DNA of 64,000 nucleotides from Clostridiales bacterium (GTDB taxonomy: Bacteria > Bacillota > Clostridia > Oscillospirales > Oscillospiraceae), in assembly GCA_029265405.1 (NCBI GenBank), contig JAJUJI010000004.1, positions 1 through 64,000 on the forward strand, written 5' to 3'. Of this stretch, positions 1-8,102 are shown piece by piece. Positions within the stretch are counted from its first letter, which is position 1. Every line of letters starts with the position of its first letter. The position numbers and the translations under genes are program-made. The notes beneath the pieces are model-generated. The model saw only the letters and a program-made list of their open reading frames with translations. It made no database searches and had not been told where the DNA came from.

Positions 1-626
1 ATCCCTTTTCAGGCAAAATAATCTGCGGTCAGTGCGGCGGAACATTTAAAAGAAGGACTCATACGAGTGGGAAGCATCCATACGCATGGTGCTGCTCCAC
101 TCATATAGCAGACATCAAAAAATGCTCATTGAAATACGTTCCGGAGTGCGATTTTGAATATGCGTTTGTCACCATGATGAACAAGCTCATATTCGGGCAT
201 GAAATTGTCCTGAAACCGCTGCTCATCAGTCTGCGCGGAATGAATTCCGATGATACTCTGGAAAACATTCGAGCGATTGACAAGAAGCTTGAAGAAAACG
301 AAAAACAGCGGAATGTACTTGTGGGTCTGATGACCAAAGGTTATCTTGAGCCTGCTGTTTACAATAAGAGCAACAATGAGCTGCTACAGGAGGCAGAACG
401 GCTGCGCCGTCAAAAGGAATCCATAACGCGATTCCTGAATAACGACTTTCAGAACCTAAGCGAGGTCAGCGCTCTGCTGCAGTATGCTTCCAAGGCTTCG
501 ATGCTGACAAGCTTTGACAGTGAGCTGTTTACCCGCTTTGTAGAGCGGATTCATGTATATTCGCGGACTGAACTCGGCTTTGAGTTAAAATGCGGAATCA
601 CGCTGAAAGAAAGGCTGGTGAGATAA
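1..626 (+). CDS. Serine recombinase, C-terminal part (5' end outside window)
   Basis: An open frame enters the window from the left (first full codon at position 3) and ends with TAA at 624-626, giving 207 visible residues. The start of this piece holds the recombinase zinc ribbon: a CGQC pair near the beginning and further Cys residues about 30 to 45 residues later. After it comes a long charged helix, roughly residues 80-135, typical of the coiled coil of large serine recombinases, and a short C-terminal beta segment resembling that of the recombinase at 1045-2613. The catalytic serine domain is not visible. The next gene starts on the base after the stop, so the recombinases are probably co-transcribed. 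Function is excision and integration of the surrounding element. Confidence 0.8.
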   Translation, partial: PFSGKIICGQCGGTFKRRTHTSGKHPYAWCCSTHIADIKKCSLKYVPECDFEYAFVTMMNKLIFGHEIVLKPLLISLRGMNSDDTLENIRAIDKKLEENEKQRNVLVGLMTKGYLEPAVYNKSNNELLQEAERLRRQKESITRFLNNDFQNLSEVSALLQYASKASMLTSFDSELFTRFVERIHVYSRTELGFELKCGITLKERLVR

Positions 627-1058
627 ATGAGTCATACACCATTTGGCTACCGGATTGAGAATGGAAAAGCCATAATTGATGAAACAGCCGCAGAGCAGAT
701 AAAAGTATTATTTCAATCCTACCTGAGCGGCGATTCATTGGCAACAGCCGCCAAGAAAGCTGGTATTAACGGCTTCCATTCTGGCATCGGCAGGATTCTC
801 CGCAACAAACGATACCTCGGTGATGAGTTTTATCCGGCTATAATTGACAAAGACACTTTTAACACTGCCGAAGCAGAACGAATTATACGGGCTGAAAGGC
901 TCGGCCGTAATCGAAAGCCAAAGCAAGAAAAAGAGGTCGTCTATCCTACTGCCTTCCGAATGAAAGAAGGAACAGAGGAATTCGACGACCCGTTCGCGCA
1001 GGCGGAATACGCCTACAGTTTAATTGAAACGGAGGTGATCAAGAATGGCAGCAAGTAA
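627..1058 (+). CDS. Recombinase-domain protein without catalytic domain
   Basis: This 143-residue protein resembles only the middle DNA-binding recombinase domain of large serine recombinases: an initial FGYRIENG, a helical segment, then [22 protein letters not shown], which matches the region that in full-length relatives precedes the zinc ribbon. It has neither the catalytic serine domain nor zinc-ribbon cysteines. The ATG follows the upstream stop directly, and the last 14 bases overlap the next recombinase gene, so the three genes form one translational unit. It could be an accessory DNA-binding factor or a decayed recombinase that keeps an open frame. The tight packing between two complete-looking recombinases favours a retained accessory role, but that is inference. 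Confidence 0.7.
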   Translation: MSHTPFGYRIENGKAIIDETAAEQIKVLFQSYLSGDSLATAAKKAGINGFHSGIGRILRNKRYLGDEFYPAIIDKDTFNTAEAERIIRAERLGRNRKPKQEKEVVYPTAFRMKEGTEEFDDPFAQAEYAYSLIETEVIKNGSK

Positions 1059-2613
1059 AAGCGTCACTGTGATTCCAGCAAGGAAGCACGCGCTAAAAAG
1101 CCAAGACGAAGAAAAGCCAAAGCTCCGCGTTGCAGCTTACTGCCGTGTATCCACGGACAGCGACGAGCAGGCCACCAGTTATGAAACACAGATTGAACAC
1201 TACACCGCCTACATACAAGGACACCCCGACTGGGTGCTGGCGGGGATTTTTGCGGATGATGGTATTTCCGGCACCAACACCAAAAAGCGTGAAGAGTTCA
1301 ACCGCATGATTGACGAGTGCATGGCAGGAAATATCGATATGATCATCACCAAGTCCATCAGCCGATTTGCTCGGAACACGCTGGACTGCTTGAAATATAT
1401 CCGTCAGTTGAAGGACAAGAACATTCCAGTTTATTTTGAAAAGGAAAACATAAACACCATGGATTCAAAGGGCGAGGTTATGCTCACGATTATGGCGTCC
1501 CTTGCTCAGCAGGAAAGCCAGTCCTTAAGTCAGAACGTGAAACTTGGCCTGCAGTATCGCTACCAGCAGGGCGAAATCCAAGTCAACTGCGCACGATTCC
1601 TCGGTTATACCAAGGATGAGAATAAGCGGTTGGTGGTTGTGCCGGAAGAGGCAGAAATCGTAAAACGCATTTACCGGGAATATCTTGAAGGTGCCAGCAT
1701 GTTAAAGATTGTCCGTGGGTTAGAAGCCGACGGTATTTTGAACGGAGCAGGCAATGAACGCTGGCACACCAGCAACATTAACAATATTCTGCGAAATGAA
1801 AAGTATACCGGAGATGCCCTCCTGCAGAAAACTTACACAGTCGATTTTCTTACAAAGAAGAGAGTAAAGAACAACGGCATCGTTCCGCAGTACTATGTAG
1901 AAAACAGCCATGAAGCCATCATCCCGCGTGAAGTTTTCATGCAGGTGCAGGAGGAACTTATCCGCCGCCGGATTGTCCACACCAGTCCGAGCGGCAAGAA
2001 AAGGACCTTCAGCAGCAACCACGCTTTTTCTCAGATAGTTATCTGCGGCAAATGCGGCGAGGTTTTTCGCAGGGTGCATTGGAATAATCGCGGTAAAAAG
2101 TCTATCGTCTGGCGCTGCGCCAGCAGGCTTGAGAACACCGGTGTTTTCTGCGATGCCCGTACGATGCCGGAAAGCCAAATCGAGCAAGTGCTTATAACCG
2201 CTATTAATCAGGCGCTATGCGACAAGGACAGCTTTCTCATTACTCTACGTGACAACATTGCTGCTGTCATAAGCCGTGAAAGCGACAAGACTATGGCGGA
2301 TATCGACAAACGGCTGGAGGAACTGCAAACAGAACTTCTGAAGCTGGCCACATCCAACGCGGATTACGAAAAAGTTGGTGACGAGATTCACCGCCTGCGT
2401 GACCAGAAGCAAAAGCTGCTCCTTGAAAACGCCAACCGCGATGAGCTCAAAAAGCGTATAGCTGACATGAGCACATTCCTAAAGAAGCAGTCCACCGCTC
2501 TTGCCGAATATGATGAGCATCTTGTCCGACGATTGATTGAAAAAATCACTGTCTACGAGGACAAATTCACTGTGGAATTTAAGTCTGGTGTGACGGTGGA
2601 TGTGGACGAATAA
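1045..2613 (+). CDS. Large serine recombinase
   Basis: This 522-residue site-specific recombinase has the resolvase-type catalytic domain at the N terminus (AAYCRVST, with Arg34 and the nucleophile Ser36), the SRFARN motif near residue 110, the recombinase domain at about 175-280 ending near [10 protein letters not shown], a zinc ribbon with CGKC near residue 332 and a later Cys pair, then a coiled coil at about 410-490. The length is normal for transposon and phage integrases of this class. The ATG has GGAGG 10 bases upstream and overlaps the preceding gene by 14 bases. It is the most likely active integrase/excisionase of the element. A hairpin at 2627-2669 closes the transcript. Confidence 0.93.
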   Translation: MAASKSVTVIPARKHALKSQDEEKPKLRVAAYCRVSTDSDEQATSYETQIEHYTAYIQGHPDWVLAGIFADDGISGTNTKKREEFNRMIDECMAGNIDMIITKSISRFARNTLDCLKYIRQLKDKNIPVYFEKENINTMDSKGEVMLTIMASLAQQESQSLSQNVKLGLQYRYQQGEIQVNCARFLGYTKDENKRLVVVPEEAEIVKRIYREYLEGASMLKIVRGLEADGILNGAGNERWHTSNINNILRNEKYTGDALLQKTYTVDFLTKKRVKNNGIVPQYYVENSHEAIIPREVFMQVQEELIRRRIVHTSPSGKKRTFSSNHAFSQIVICGKCGEVFRRVHWNNRGKKSIVWRCASRLENTGVFCDARTMPESQIEQVLITAINQALCDKDSFLITLRDNIAAVISRESDKTMADIDKRLEELQTELLKLATSNADYEKVGDEIHRLRDQKQKLLLENANRDELKKRIADMSTFLKKQSTALAEYDEHLVRRLIEKITVYEDKFTVEFKSGVTVDVDE

Positions 2614-2626
2614 TCGCACCAAAGTA

Positions 2627-2676
2627 AAGACTCCTCAGAACTGGAACAAATCCGGTGATGGGGAGTCTTGTTTGAT
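2627..2676 (+). terminator. Terminator after the recombinase operon
   Basis: AAGACTCC at 2627-2634 pairs with GGAGTCTT at 2662-2669 and is followed by a T-rich tail (GTTTGATTTT). It lies between the convergent recombinase and minus-strand genes. The 27-base loop may itself fold through CTGG/CCGG. Confidence 0.55.
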
Positions 2677-2682
2677 TTTCAA

Positions 2683-3006
2683 CTATTTCTTTGGTTTGAA
2701 CATGGCACTATAGGCTTTAACCGCCTCATCCTTCATAAGCCATCCAAACTTTCTTAGAAACTCCAACTTCTGTTCATCTGTGGCCCATTCCTGTAATGTG
2801 TGTAGTACTCCTTCAAAGCGCTCATTCTCTTTACCGTTAAAAAACTTACCTCCGGGGCCTTGCTTAAACATTGCTGGTACACCATTTTTAATAGCCTTCC
2901 AGACTGTTGATCCTCCTGTAGTAGTCAGGTCATCACCAACAAATCCGTCTAACGCTCCTGATGCTAATTTTTTCAATAAGTTCTTTTCTTCACTTGTAAA
3001 TGCCAT
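2683..3006 (-). CDS. Small hypothetical protein of the element
   Basis: This 107-residue protein is not recognised. It begins MAFTSEEKNLLKKLASG, is rich in Lys, Gly and Phe, and has no membrane segment or signal peptide. The ATG at 3006 is chosen over an upstream in-frame GTG because GGAGGACT sits 5 bases before it. It lies immediately downstream of, and is probably co-transcribed with, the MerR gene: the ribosome site lies inside the end of that gene and only 2 bases separate the frames. A role in sensing or stress protection linked to the regulator is possible, but nothing in the sequence shows it. Confidence 0.65.
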   Translation of the reverse strand: MAFTSEEKNLLKKLASGALDGFVGDDLTTTGGSTVWKAIKNGVPAMFKQGPGGKFFNGKENERFEGVLHTLQEWATDEQKLEFLRKFGWLMKDEAVKAYSAMFKPKK

Positions 3007-3008
3007 AT

Positions 3009-3692
3009 TTAGTCCTCCCACTCGTCAACGCTAATATCCTCTGAATCGTAAGCACCCATTGGATATTCTCGAATCCAGCCTTCGATTCGAATCACCGTAC
3101 CGCAATCTGGACACTCATAGCTATCTTCAGAATTGAAGCTATACACTGTATCTGGCCCCATACCATTTTCCTTTTCATCGCTACTCTGGTCATACATGTA
3201 GTCTTCCAAATCAACTTCATATTCTGCACCACAGTGAGGGCAACATATACTACGAATAAGCGACACAGGTCGGTAACCATACATATCTTCGATATCGATA
3301 AATTCTTCTCCTGCAGCCTCTTTCTTAGTAATCACATTCCAGTAACGTTCGGTTTCGAATGTCTCGAATTCTGCTTTATCATCAAGCAGTTCTGAAAGCA
3401 ATTCTAACGAATTACGCTTTCTTGCAATTTCTGCCTCAATATTATTCTTGCGAGAAAGAATCGCTTCCTCCAAAGTACACTCACCGTCCTGCATTTTTCT
3501 TATGTCACTGCAGGTAAGTCCTGATTTGGTCAGTACAACGATAAGTCTTAGATTTTCAAAATCTGTTTCCGTGTAGTCTGTACTTCTGTTTCCAGATGGT
3601 GGATTTTCCGGAAAGAAGATGCCCTCTCTCTTAAATAGCTTGATTCTGTCTGCATCGATACCAAGTTTTTCTTGAATTTCTTTTGGTCTCAT
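3009..3692 (-). CDS. MerR-family regulator with C-terminal zinc ribbon
   Basis: This 227-residue regulator has a MerR winged-helix N terminus (PKEIQEKLGIDADRIKLFKREGIF, then a TDYTETDFENLRLI segment), a helical dimerisation region around residues 70-125, and a C-terminal domain with CPHCG near residue 150 and CPDCG near residue 196 that should bind one zinc ion. MerR proteins bind between widely spaced -35 and -10 boxes and untwist the promoter, and its own promoter region shows that arrangement (3719-3750). The start is the ATG at 3692 behind GGAGGT. It is co-directional with the small gene at 2683-3006. The effector is unknown; the zinc ribbon could be structural or a sensor. Confidence 0.85.
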   Translation of the reverse strand: MRPKEIQEKLGIDADRIKLFKREGIFFPENPPSGNRSTDYTETDFENLRLIVVLTKSGLTCSDIRKMQDGECTLEEAILSRKNNIEAEIARKRNSLELLSELLDDKAEFETFETERYWNVITKKEAAGEEFIDIEDMYGYRPVSLIRSICCPHCGAEYEVDLEDYMYDQSSDEKENGMGPDTVYSFNSEDSYECPDCGTVIRIEGWIREYPMGAYDSEDISVDEWED

Positions 3693-3718
3693 TGAACTTC
3701 GACCTCCTTTCAGGACTC

Positions 3719-3750
3719 ATTCTAACAAGTGGGGACTTTATCCCCGTCAA
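3719..3750 (-). promoter_or_regulatory. MerR-type promoter and operator for the 3692-2683 operon
   Basis: On the minus strand, TTGACG (3750-3745) and TAGAAT (3724-3719) are separated by 20 bases. The dyad GGGGATAAAGTCCCC (3745-3731) fills the spacer. An over-long spacer carrying a dyad is the hallmark of promoters activated by MerR proteins, and the MerR gene lies directly downstream, so autoregulation is likely. Confidence 0.7.
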
Positions 3751-3897
3751 GCATTTTTTAAAAAAATAATAAAAAATTTCTTTATTTCTTTACTCAAAAA
3801 TATCCCCAATTCTTTACTATTTTTCGTTCCATTTTATCTATAATAATATTCTACATCATAAATTAACAGATACTTACGCACTTTTAATGATTTATCA
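3751..3897. other. AT-rich gene-free stretch at the element end
   Basis: I see no gene here. The stretch is dominated by A and T, has no convincing ribosome site, and leads into the repeat block at 3898-4014. Confidence 0.5.
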
Positions 3898-4014
3898 ACA
3901 TCCAACCTGACCACACAACCTCAAAAAATTCCGAAAAAACATCTAAATCGTCCACTCACGAAGGCTGACATCTAACCTGTACACTCATCGAGCACTGACA
4001 TCTAACCTGACCAC
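3898..4014. repeat. Four imperfect short repeats near the element end
   Basis: The motif ACATCTAACCTGACCAC recurs four times in the same orientation: 3898-3914 (ACATCCAACCTGACCAC), 3939-3954 (degenerate), 3967-3984 and 3997-4014. The last two share 15 identical bases (CTGACATCTAACCTG) 30 bases apart. Subterminal repeats of this kind bind recombinases or transposases at element ends; IS21-type ends also carry multiple repeats. The function is inferred. Confidence 0.6.
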
Positions 4015-4155
4015 TTAACTATCAAATACTGCTATTATGGACTTGTTCCCGCGAAGTGAAAAAATATCGTTTTCAATTAATGTGTTTCATACCCATATGT
4101 GCGAAAAGCCTTGATTTACAAGGCTTTCTTTCACACTCACTCTTTTACCCTTGTT

Positions 4156-4199
4156 ATCAATACAACACACTCCACATGAGTGGTCGATATGGATGTCAC
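4156..4199 (-). pseudogene. Displaced 3' tail of an rlmD/rumA-type gene (copy 3)
   Basis: Read on the minus strand, one frame gives THVECVVLITRVKE and then a stop, the typical C terminus of a 23S rRNA uracil-5-methyltransferase. Twenty of 23 bases (4156-4178) match the corresponding end of the intact gene (4390-4412). Upstream of that the similarity stops abruptly, as expected at a recombination junction. It is interpreted as an attachment-site half left by integration. Confidence 0.65.
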
Positions 4200-4283
4200 C
4201 CGTAATTTTCCACATAAAACAGGTGCTACAGGCTGGTATAATGAGGCAAAGTGTATATCTTTTTGTGTGCTTTTTAGGGGTTT

Positions 4284-4326
4284 ATCAATACCACTGTCTC
4301 AACCTATGCGTTCGTGGAAACATATC
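4284..4326 (-). pseudogene. Displaced 3' tail of an rlmD/rumA-type gene (copy 2)
   Basis: On the minus strand this reads VDMFPRTH and, after a one-base shift, VETVVLINP and a stop, again the conserved C terminus of RumA/RlmD proteins (DMFPxTxHVExVVL). The 43-base segment aligns with 4390-4433 of the intact gene with a single missing base in the centre and an identical 11-base run at one end. It is a separate allele from both other copies, so it is probably an old attachment site. Confidence 0.6.
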
Positions 4327-4349
4327 GACTACTTCTATATATTGTGTTT

Positions 4350-5726
4350 CTATTCCGATTTATCTTTTTCATATACTACATTTCGTGACATCAATACCAC
4401 GCACTCCACGTGCCTTGTTCTTGGGAACATGTCTATTGCGGTTGCGTTGGTGGCTATATAGCCCGAATTATTAAATAATCTCAAATCTCTTGCAAGTGTG
4501 GCGGGGTCGCAGGACACATAGATTATTCTATTGGGCGACATATCAACTGCGGCTTTAATGACGTCAGGAGAGAGGCCCTTTCTTGGCGGATCCAAGAAAA
4601 TCACGTCCGGATCCACCTCTGCCCCTTTTAGCCATTCCGACGCTTCCGACGCGTCGGCGCAGATGAATTCCGCATTGCATATGCCGTTGAGCTTGGCGTT
4701 GATATTGGCGTCTCTTACGGCAGACTCCACAATTTCGGCGCCTATGACGCGACGGGCATGCCGTGAAGCGATAAGTCCTATCGCTCCGGCGCCGCAGTAT
4801 AAATCCAAAACAGTTTCGTTCCCGCTCAAAGCGGCAAGCTCTACGGCCTTTCCATACAGCTTTTCAGTCTGCCTTAAGTTTATTTGACAGAAGGATAGAG
4901 GTGATAATCGGAAACGCAGCCCGCATATCGACGTTTCCACATAATCGGAGCCCCATATCGTTTCAAAGCTGCCGTATAAAACAGTATTGCCCTTAGTCCT
5001 GTTTATATTTAAAATGATCGACTTCAATCCTTCGCAGCTTTCCCTGAGCATAAGCGCAAGATCCTTAATATGAGGAGGCCTTCCCGCCGACACGATGCAG
5101 ACCATTCCTTCACGTACGAATAAATGCCGTATGAGTCCGCCTCCATCGGCCTCATTGTATTGCTGTATCCGATATTCATCCATCCATCGGCGCAGGACAG
5201 AAGCGGCGTCGTCGGCTACTTTGCTTTGTAGCAGGCAGCTTTTGACCGCAATCACATCATGGCTGCGGCTGCGGTAAAAGCCGGTAACCGCTTTGCCATC
5301 CGCTCCGCGCGAAACGGCATAGATTGCCTTGTTTCTGTAGCGGTCTATCTCCTCGGCTCCTATAATCTCGCTGGCGCGGAGTTCAAGGCCGCCTATGCGC
5401 TCCAAAGCGTCGTTTACCCTCCTAAGCTTGATATCCAATTCGTCACCATAGCTTGCGTGTCTGAAGTCGCAGCCGCCGCATTTGCCGAAATATGGGCAGT
5501 CCGGAACGACACGGCCGGGAGAGGCCTCCACTACCTCTTCCAGGCGGCCGTAGGCGCTAGCTTCAGTCACCTTGATTATTTTTATCCTGCAAACCTCCGA
5601 AGGGAGGGCGCCTCTAATAAAAATGGCTTGGCCTTCATGATGAGCTACTCCTGCCCCCTCGCTGGAGCAGCCGTCAATCTTTACTGTAAGTATGTCGTTT
5701 TTTTCTATCATTCCGAAAACCGTCAT
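4350..5726 (-). CDS. rlmD: 23S rRNA (uracil-5-)-methyltransferase, RlmD/RumA family
   Basis: This 458-residue enzyme should transfer a methyl group from S-adenosylmethionine to C5 of a 23S rRNA uridine. An N-terminal TRAM domain (about 10-68) is followed by the iron-sulfur cysteines (CPYFGKCGGC near 77-86 and a fourth Cys near 164), then the methyltransferase fold with VLDLYCGAGAIGL, FLDPPRKG and the nucleophile motif SCDPATLARDL. It ends with DMFPRTRHVECVVLMSR. The ATG overlaps the stop of the upstream tRNA-thiolase gene by four bases (ATGA), so translation is probably coupled. Its last codons coincide with the integration junction, so the final 10 or so residues are probably supplied by the inserted element. 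The exact uridine target (RlmC/RlmD/RlmCD) cannot be read from sequence. Confidence 0.92.
   Translation of the reverse strand: MTVFGMIEKNDILTVKIDGCSSEGAGVAHHEGQAIFIRGALPSEVCRIKIIKVTEASAYGRLEEVVEASPGRVVPDCPYFGKCGGCDFRHASYGDELDIKLRRVNDALERIGGLELRASEIIGAEEIDRYRNKAIYAVSRGADGKAVTGFYRSRSHDVIAVKSCLLQSKVADDAASVLRRWMDEYRIQQYNEADGGGLIRHLFVREGMVCIVSAGRPPHIKDLALMLRESCEGLKSIILNINRTKGNTVLYGSFETIWGSDYVETSICGLRFRLSPLSFCQINLRQTEKLYGKAVELAALSGNETVLDLYCGAGAIGLIASRHARRVIGAEIVESAVRDANINAKLNGICNAEFICADASEASEWLKGAEVDPDVIFLDPPRKGLSPDVIKAAVDMSPNRIIYVSCDPATLARDLRLFNNSGYIATNATAIDMFPRTRHVECVVLMSRNVVYEKDKSE
4390..4433 (-). other. In-frame attachment-site copy (copy 1) inside the rlmD 3' end
   Basis: This stretch encodes DMFPRTRHVECVVL in rlmD and is the reference for the two displaced copies at 4284-4326 and 4156-4199. 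Sequence identity with copy 3 ends at the CACGTG/CATGTG step on the minus strand, which marks a plausible crossover point. Confidence 0.55.
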
Positions 5727-6487
5727 TTCTCAGTGTTATTGTCCAATAGGAAGCCGCTGTCAAGGCCGTCGAGCTCAAGCTTTTTCCACCCAGGCAACGG
5801 CAGCCTTTGCATTGCACGAAAGGTCTTCACACGCAAATCGGGCCTTTCGCGACGCAAATCGCTTAAAAACCTTTTTACATACTCCCGCTTGCTGTTCCCG
5901 TTCATCGGACAAGGGCTGTCCACGACAGGAAGCTTGTATTTTGAAGCTACCCTCTTGATGTAGCTTTCCTCGGCATACAGCATCGGGCGTATCTGAGTTA
6001 TGCCGGAGCGGTCCATATAAGTTACCGGCTCAAAACAGCTTATACGCCCTTCATAAATAAGCGACATAAAAAAGGTATCCACCGCATCGTCCATATGATG
6101 CCCCAGCGCCGCCTTGCTCACACCCAGCTCCTTAAGCTTGTCGTTAAAAGCGCCCTTGCGCATCCTCACGCAAAGCGAGCAGGGGTTCTTCTCCTGCCTC
6201 AAATCAAATACAACCGATTTAATGTCCGTTTCAACATAGCAATAGGGAACATCCAATCGACCGCAAAGATCGGCTACCGCCGTAAAATCCATCCCTTCAA
6301 AGCCGAGGCCTATGGTAACGCCGTATAATTCAAAGCGTTTCGGATAGTATCGTTTCAAAGAGCTGAGGGCGCATAAAAGAGCAAGAGAATCCTTGCCCCC
6401 GGAAAGACCGACGGCTATCCTGTCGCCCTCCTGTATCATGTCGTAATCTTCCACACATCGCCTTACCAAGCCTGTTAAGCGTTCCAT
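5723..6487 (-). CDS. tRNA 2-thiocytidine synthetase-like protein (TtcA/TilS family)
   Basis: This 254-residue ATP pyrophosphatase-type enzyme probably thiolates a tRNA base. The PP-loop SGGKDS is at residues 29-34, a CxxC pair (PCSLCVRMRKGAF) lies near 107-117 and another Cys in SPCPMNG near 197. This pattern fits TtcA-type proteins, which carry an iron-sulfur cluster on conserved cysteines and thiolate C32, rather than the lysidine synthetase TilS. The start is the ATG at 6487 behind AGGAG; an upstream in-frame extension is T-rich, hydrophobic nonsense. It is the first gene of a two-gene RNA-modification operon with rlmD. Confidence 0.85.
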   Translation of the reverse strand: MERLTGLVRRCVEDYDMIQEGDRIAVGLSGGKDSLALLCALSSLKRYYPKRFELYGVTIGLGFEGMDFTAVADLCGRLDVPYCYVETDIKSVVFDLRQEKNPCSLCVRMRKGAFNDKLKELGVSKAALGHHMDDAVDTFFMSLIYEGRISCFEPVTYMDRSGITQIRPMLYAEESYIKRVASKYKLPVVDSPCPMNGNSKREYVKRFLSDLRRERPDLRVKTFRAMQRLPLPGWKKLELDGLDSGFLLDNNTEK

Positions 6488-6598
6488 GCCAATCTCCTGA
6501 AATAATAAAAATGAAAACGAGAAAAACGAAGCAATATTGAGAAAACAAGAGAAATCAAAAGTATAAAAAGCATAAATAAAAATAAATGCAAAACAGTG

Positions 6599-6627
6599 TT
6601 GACAAGCCGCAAAGCCTGTGGTATAAA
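6599..6627 (+). promoter_or_regulatory. Promoter of the rplM-rpsI operon
   Basis: TTGACA at 6599-6604, a 17-base spacer and TATAAA at 6622-6627: close to the vegetative consensus, 80 bases upstream of the rplM start. A strong ribosome site (GGAGGT) lies at 6695-6700. Confidence 0.85.
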
Positions 6628-6707
6628 AATATAGCTTATGCATCTGTATTTTATAGGAACGACGATAAAAGTCAATCCGCCGACATAATTAACTGGAGGT
6701 TATCTCA

Positions 6708-7133
6708 ATGTCCACTTACATGGCAAATAGGAATACCATTGAGAGAAAATGGTACGTCCTTGACGCCGCGGGAAAGCCCTTGGGCAGGACTGCGGCCACC
6801 GCCGCTGTTTTGCTTCGCGGCAAGCACAAGCCTGTCTACACTCCGCACGTCGATTGCGGCGATTTTGTGATAGTTCTCAACGCCGAAAAAGCGGTGCTCA
6901 CCGGGAAAAAGGCCGAGCAAAAATACCGCTACACCCACTCCGGCTATGTGGGCCACCTTAAGGAAACCCAGTATAAAAAGATTATGGCCGAGCGCCCTGA
7001 ATTGGCAATGGAGCTTGCGGTAAAAGGCATGCTGGGGAAGAATTCGCTTGGCAGAGCTCAACTCAAGCGCCTTAAGGTGTTTAAGGGCAGCCAGCACAAT
7101 CACGCGGCACAAAAACCTGAGAATTGGGCTTAA
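6708..7133 (+). CDS. rplM: 50S ribosomal protein L13
   Basis: This 141-residue protein matches L13 along its length: an N-terminal [16 protein letters not shown]-like segment, [18 protein letters not shown], the [11 protein letters not shown] block and the [26 protein letters not shown]-type C terminus. L13 is an early-assembling protein of the large subunit that binds 23S rRNA. The ATG follows GGAGGT. rpsI starts 15 bases downstream, the usual bacterial rplM-rpsI pair. The leader between promoter and start could hold the autoregulatory site known for this operon in other bacteria, but I could not identify one. Confidence 0.98.
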   Translation: MSTYMANRNTIERKWYVLDAAGKPLGRTAATAAVLLRGKHKPVYTPHVDCGDFVIVLNAEKAVLTGKKAEQKYRYTHSGYVGHLKETQYKKIMAERPELAMELAVKGMLGKNSLGRAQLKRLKVFKGSQHNHAAQKPENWA

Positions 7134-7148
7134 GGGAGGGAAACGAGC

Positions 7149-7553
7149 ATGTATAAGAGCAAGAAGGCGTATATGTATGGTACCGGCAGGAGAAAATCCT
7201 CTGTGGCCAGAGTACATCTCTACCCCGGCGGGACGGGAACCATTACTATTAACGGCAGGGATATAGACGATTATTTTGGACTTGAGACACTGAAGCTGAT
7301 AGTCCGCCAGCCGCTGGTAACTACAGGTACCGTCGGCAAGGTAGACATTGAAGCCACCGTAACCGGCGGCGGCGTCACCGGCCAGGCCGGCGCGATACGC
7401 CACGGCATAGCCCGCGCCTTGCTTGAGGTGGACGAAAACTACCGGCCCGCTCTGAAGGCGGCAGGCTTCCTTACCCGCGACCCGAGGATGAAGGAGCGCA
7501 AGAAATACGGCCTCAAGGCGGCCCGCAGAGCGCCCCAGTTCAGCAAGCGCTGA
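7149..7553 (+). CDS. rpsI: 30S ribosomal protein S9
   Basis: This 134-residue protein has the S9 signatures [12 protein letters not shown] near the N terminus, [14 protein letters not shown] in the middle and the C-terminal tail ending in QFSKR that reaches toward the P-site tRNA in the 30S subunit. The ATG has GGAGG about 12 bases upstream. It is the second gene of the rplM operon and is followed by a strong terminator. Confidence 0.98.
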   Translation: MYKSKKAYMYGTGRRKSSVARVHLYPGGTGTITINGRDIDDYFGLETLKLIVRQPLVTTGTVGKVDIEATVTGGGVTGQAGAIRHGIARALLEVDENYRPALKAAGFLTRDPRMKERKKYGLKAARRAPQFSKR

Positions 7554-7567
7554 TTTCAAAAACAAAA

Positions 7568-7604
7568 AAAGCCCCGCAAGCGCTTACGCTTACGGGGCTT
7601 TTTT
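7568..7604 (+). terminator. Terminator of the rplM-rpsI operon
   Basis: GCCCCG (7571-7576) and AAGCG (7578-7582) pair with CGCTT (7587-7591) and CGGGGC (7593-7598) around a CTTA loop, followed by TTTTTT. A classical intrinsic terminator. Confidence 0.92.
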
Positions 7605-7687
7605 AGTGAGGCCGATTTTTGCAATTATTGCGATTAATAAGGAATCCTTTATAATTTGAGATACAACGTAAAAAAGGAGGCATATAA

Positions 7688-8053
7688 GTGTTCAGCTTCA
7701 ATCATTTCAATTTTAATGTTATGGACTTGGACCGGAGCCTAGCCTTTTATAAGGAAGCTTTGGGTCTTGAGCCCGTCAGGCGCATGGAGGCGCCGGACGG
7801 CTCGTTTACGATTGTTTTTCTGGGGGATAAAATGACCGGCTTCATGCTTGAGCTGACGTATCTTGCCGGCCGCGAGGCTGCCTATGATTTGGGCGAGTGC
7901 GAATACCACCTGGCCATGCTTGCCGAGGATTATCAGGCGGCATATGCCAGGCACAAGGAAATGGGAGTTATATGTTATGAGAACACCGCGATGGGGATAT
8001 ATTTTATCCAAGACCCCGACGGATATTGGATAGAGATAATACCTAAGCGGTAA
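7688..8053 (+). CDS. Glyoxalase I-like VOC-family protein
   Basis: This 121-residue protein has the glyoxalase/VOC fold: NHFNFNVMDLDRSLAFYKEALGLEP at the start and YFIQDPDGYWIEIIP at the end. The four metal-ligand positions of glyoxalase I are all filled: His6, Glu55, His74 and Glu116, so it could be a genuine lactoylglutathione-lyase-type enzyme that detoxifies methylglyoxal. The start is GTG at 7688 behind AAAGGAGG. It is a single-gene transcript flanked by terminators. The thiol cofactor used cannot be told from sequence. Confidence 0.85.
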   Translation: MFSFNHFNFNVMDLDRSLAFYKEALGLEPVRRMEAPDGSFTIVFLGDKMTGFMLELTYLAGREAAYDLGECEYHLAMLAEDYQAAYARHKEMGVICYENTAMGIYFIQDPDGYWIEIIPKR

Positions 8054-8064
8054 ACTCTAGAATA

Positions 8065-8102
8065 CTGAAAACGGAACGGCTGGATAGCCGTTCCGTTTTC
8101 AG
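8065..8102 (+). terminator. Long hairpin after the glyoxalase-like gene
   Basis: CTGAAAACGGAACGGC (8065-8080) pairs perfectly over 16 bases with 8087-8102 around the loop TGGATA. The T-run is inside the right arm rather than after it, so it is an atypical terminator that should work in both directions. Confidence 0.6.

Larger units (their letters stand above)
1..4283. mobile_element. End of an integrative element inserted at the 3' end of rlmD/rumA
   Basis: The left part of the window holds three consecutive serine-recombinase-family genes, a small unknown gene, a MerR regulator and a gene-free flank with short repeats. It is poorer in GC than the rest and ends where displaced copies of an rRNA methyltransferase 3' end begin. 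Large serine recombinases with a zinc ribbon commonly mobilise conjugative or mobilisable elements in Clostridia, and rumA is, from memory, a known insertion gene for such elements in streptococci. The other end of the element lies outside the window, so its cargo and transfer genes are not visible. The exact boundary is inferred and may be at either displaced tail (about 4156-4199 or 4284-4326). Confidence 0.6.

Noticed and set aside
3898-4014. CRISPR array
   Set aside because: The repeats are short, differ from one another, have irregular pitch (41, 29, 30) and no spacers or cas genes accompany them.
4151-4474. Plus-strand ORFs over the rlmD junction
   Set aside because: Low-quality Cys/Leu-rich translations without ribosome sites; the minus strand gives the recognisable methyltransferase tails.
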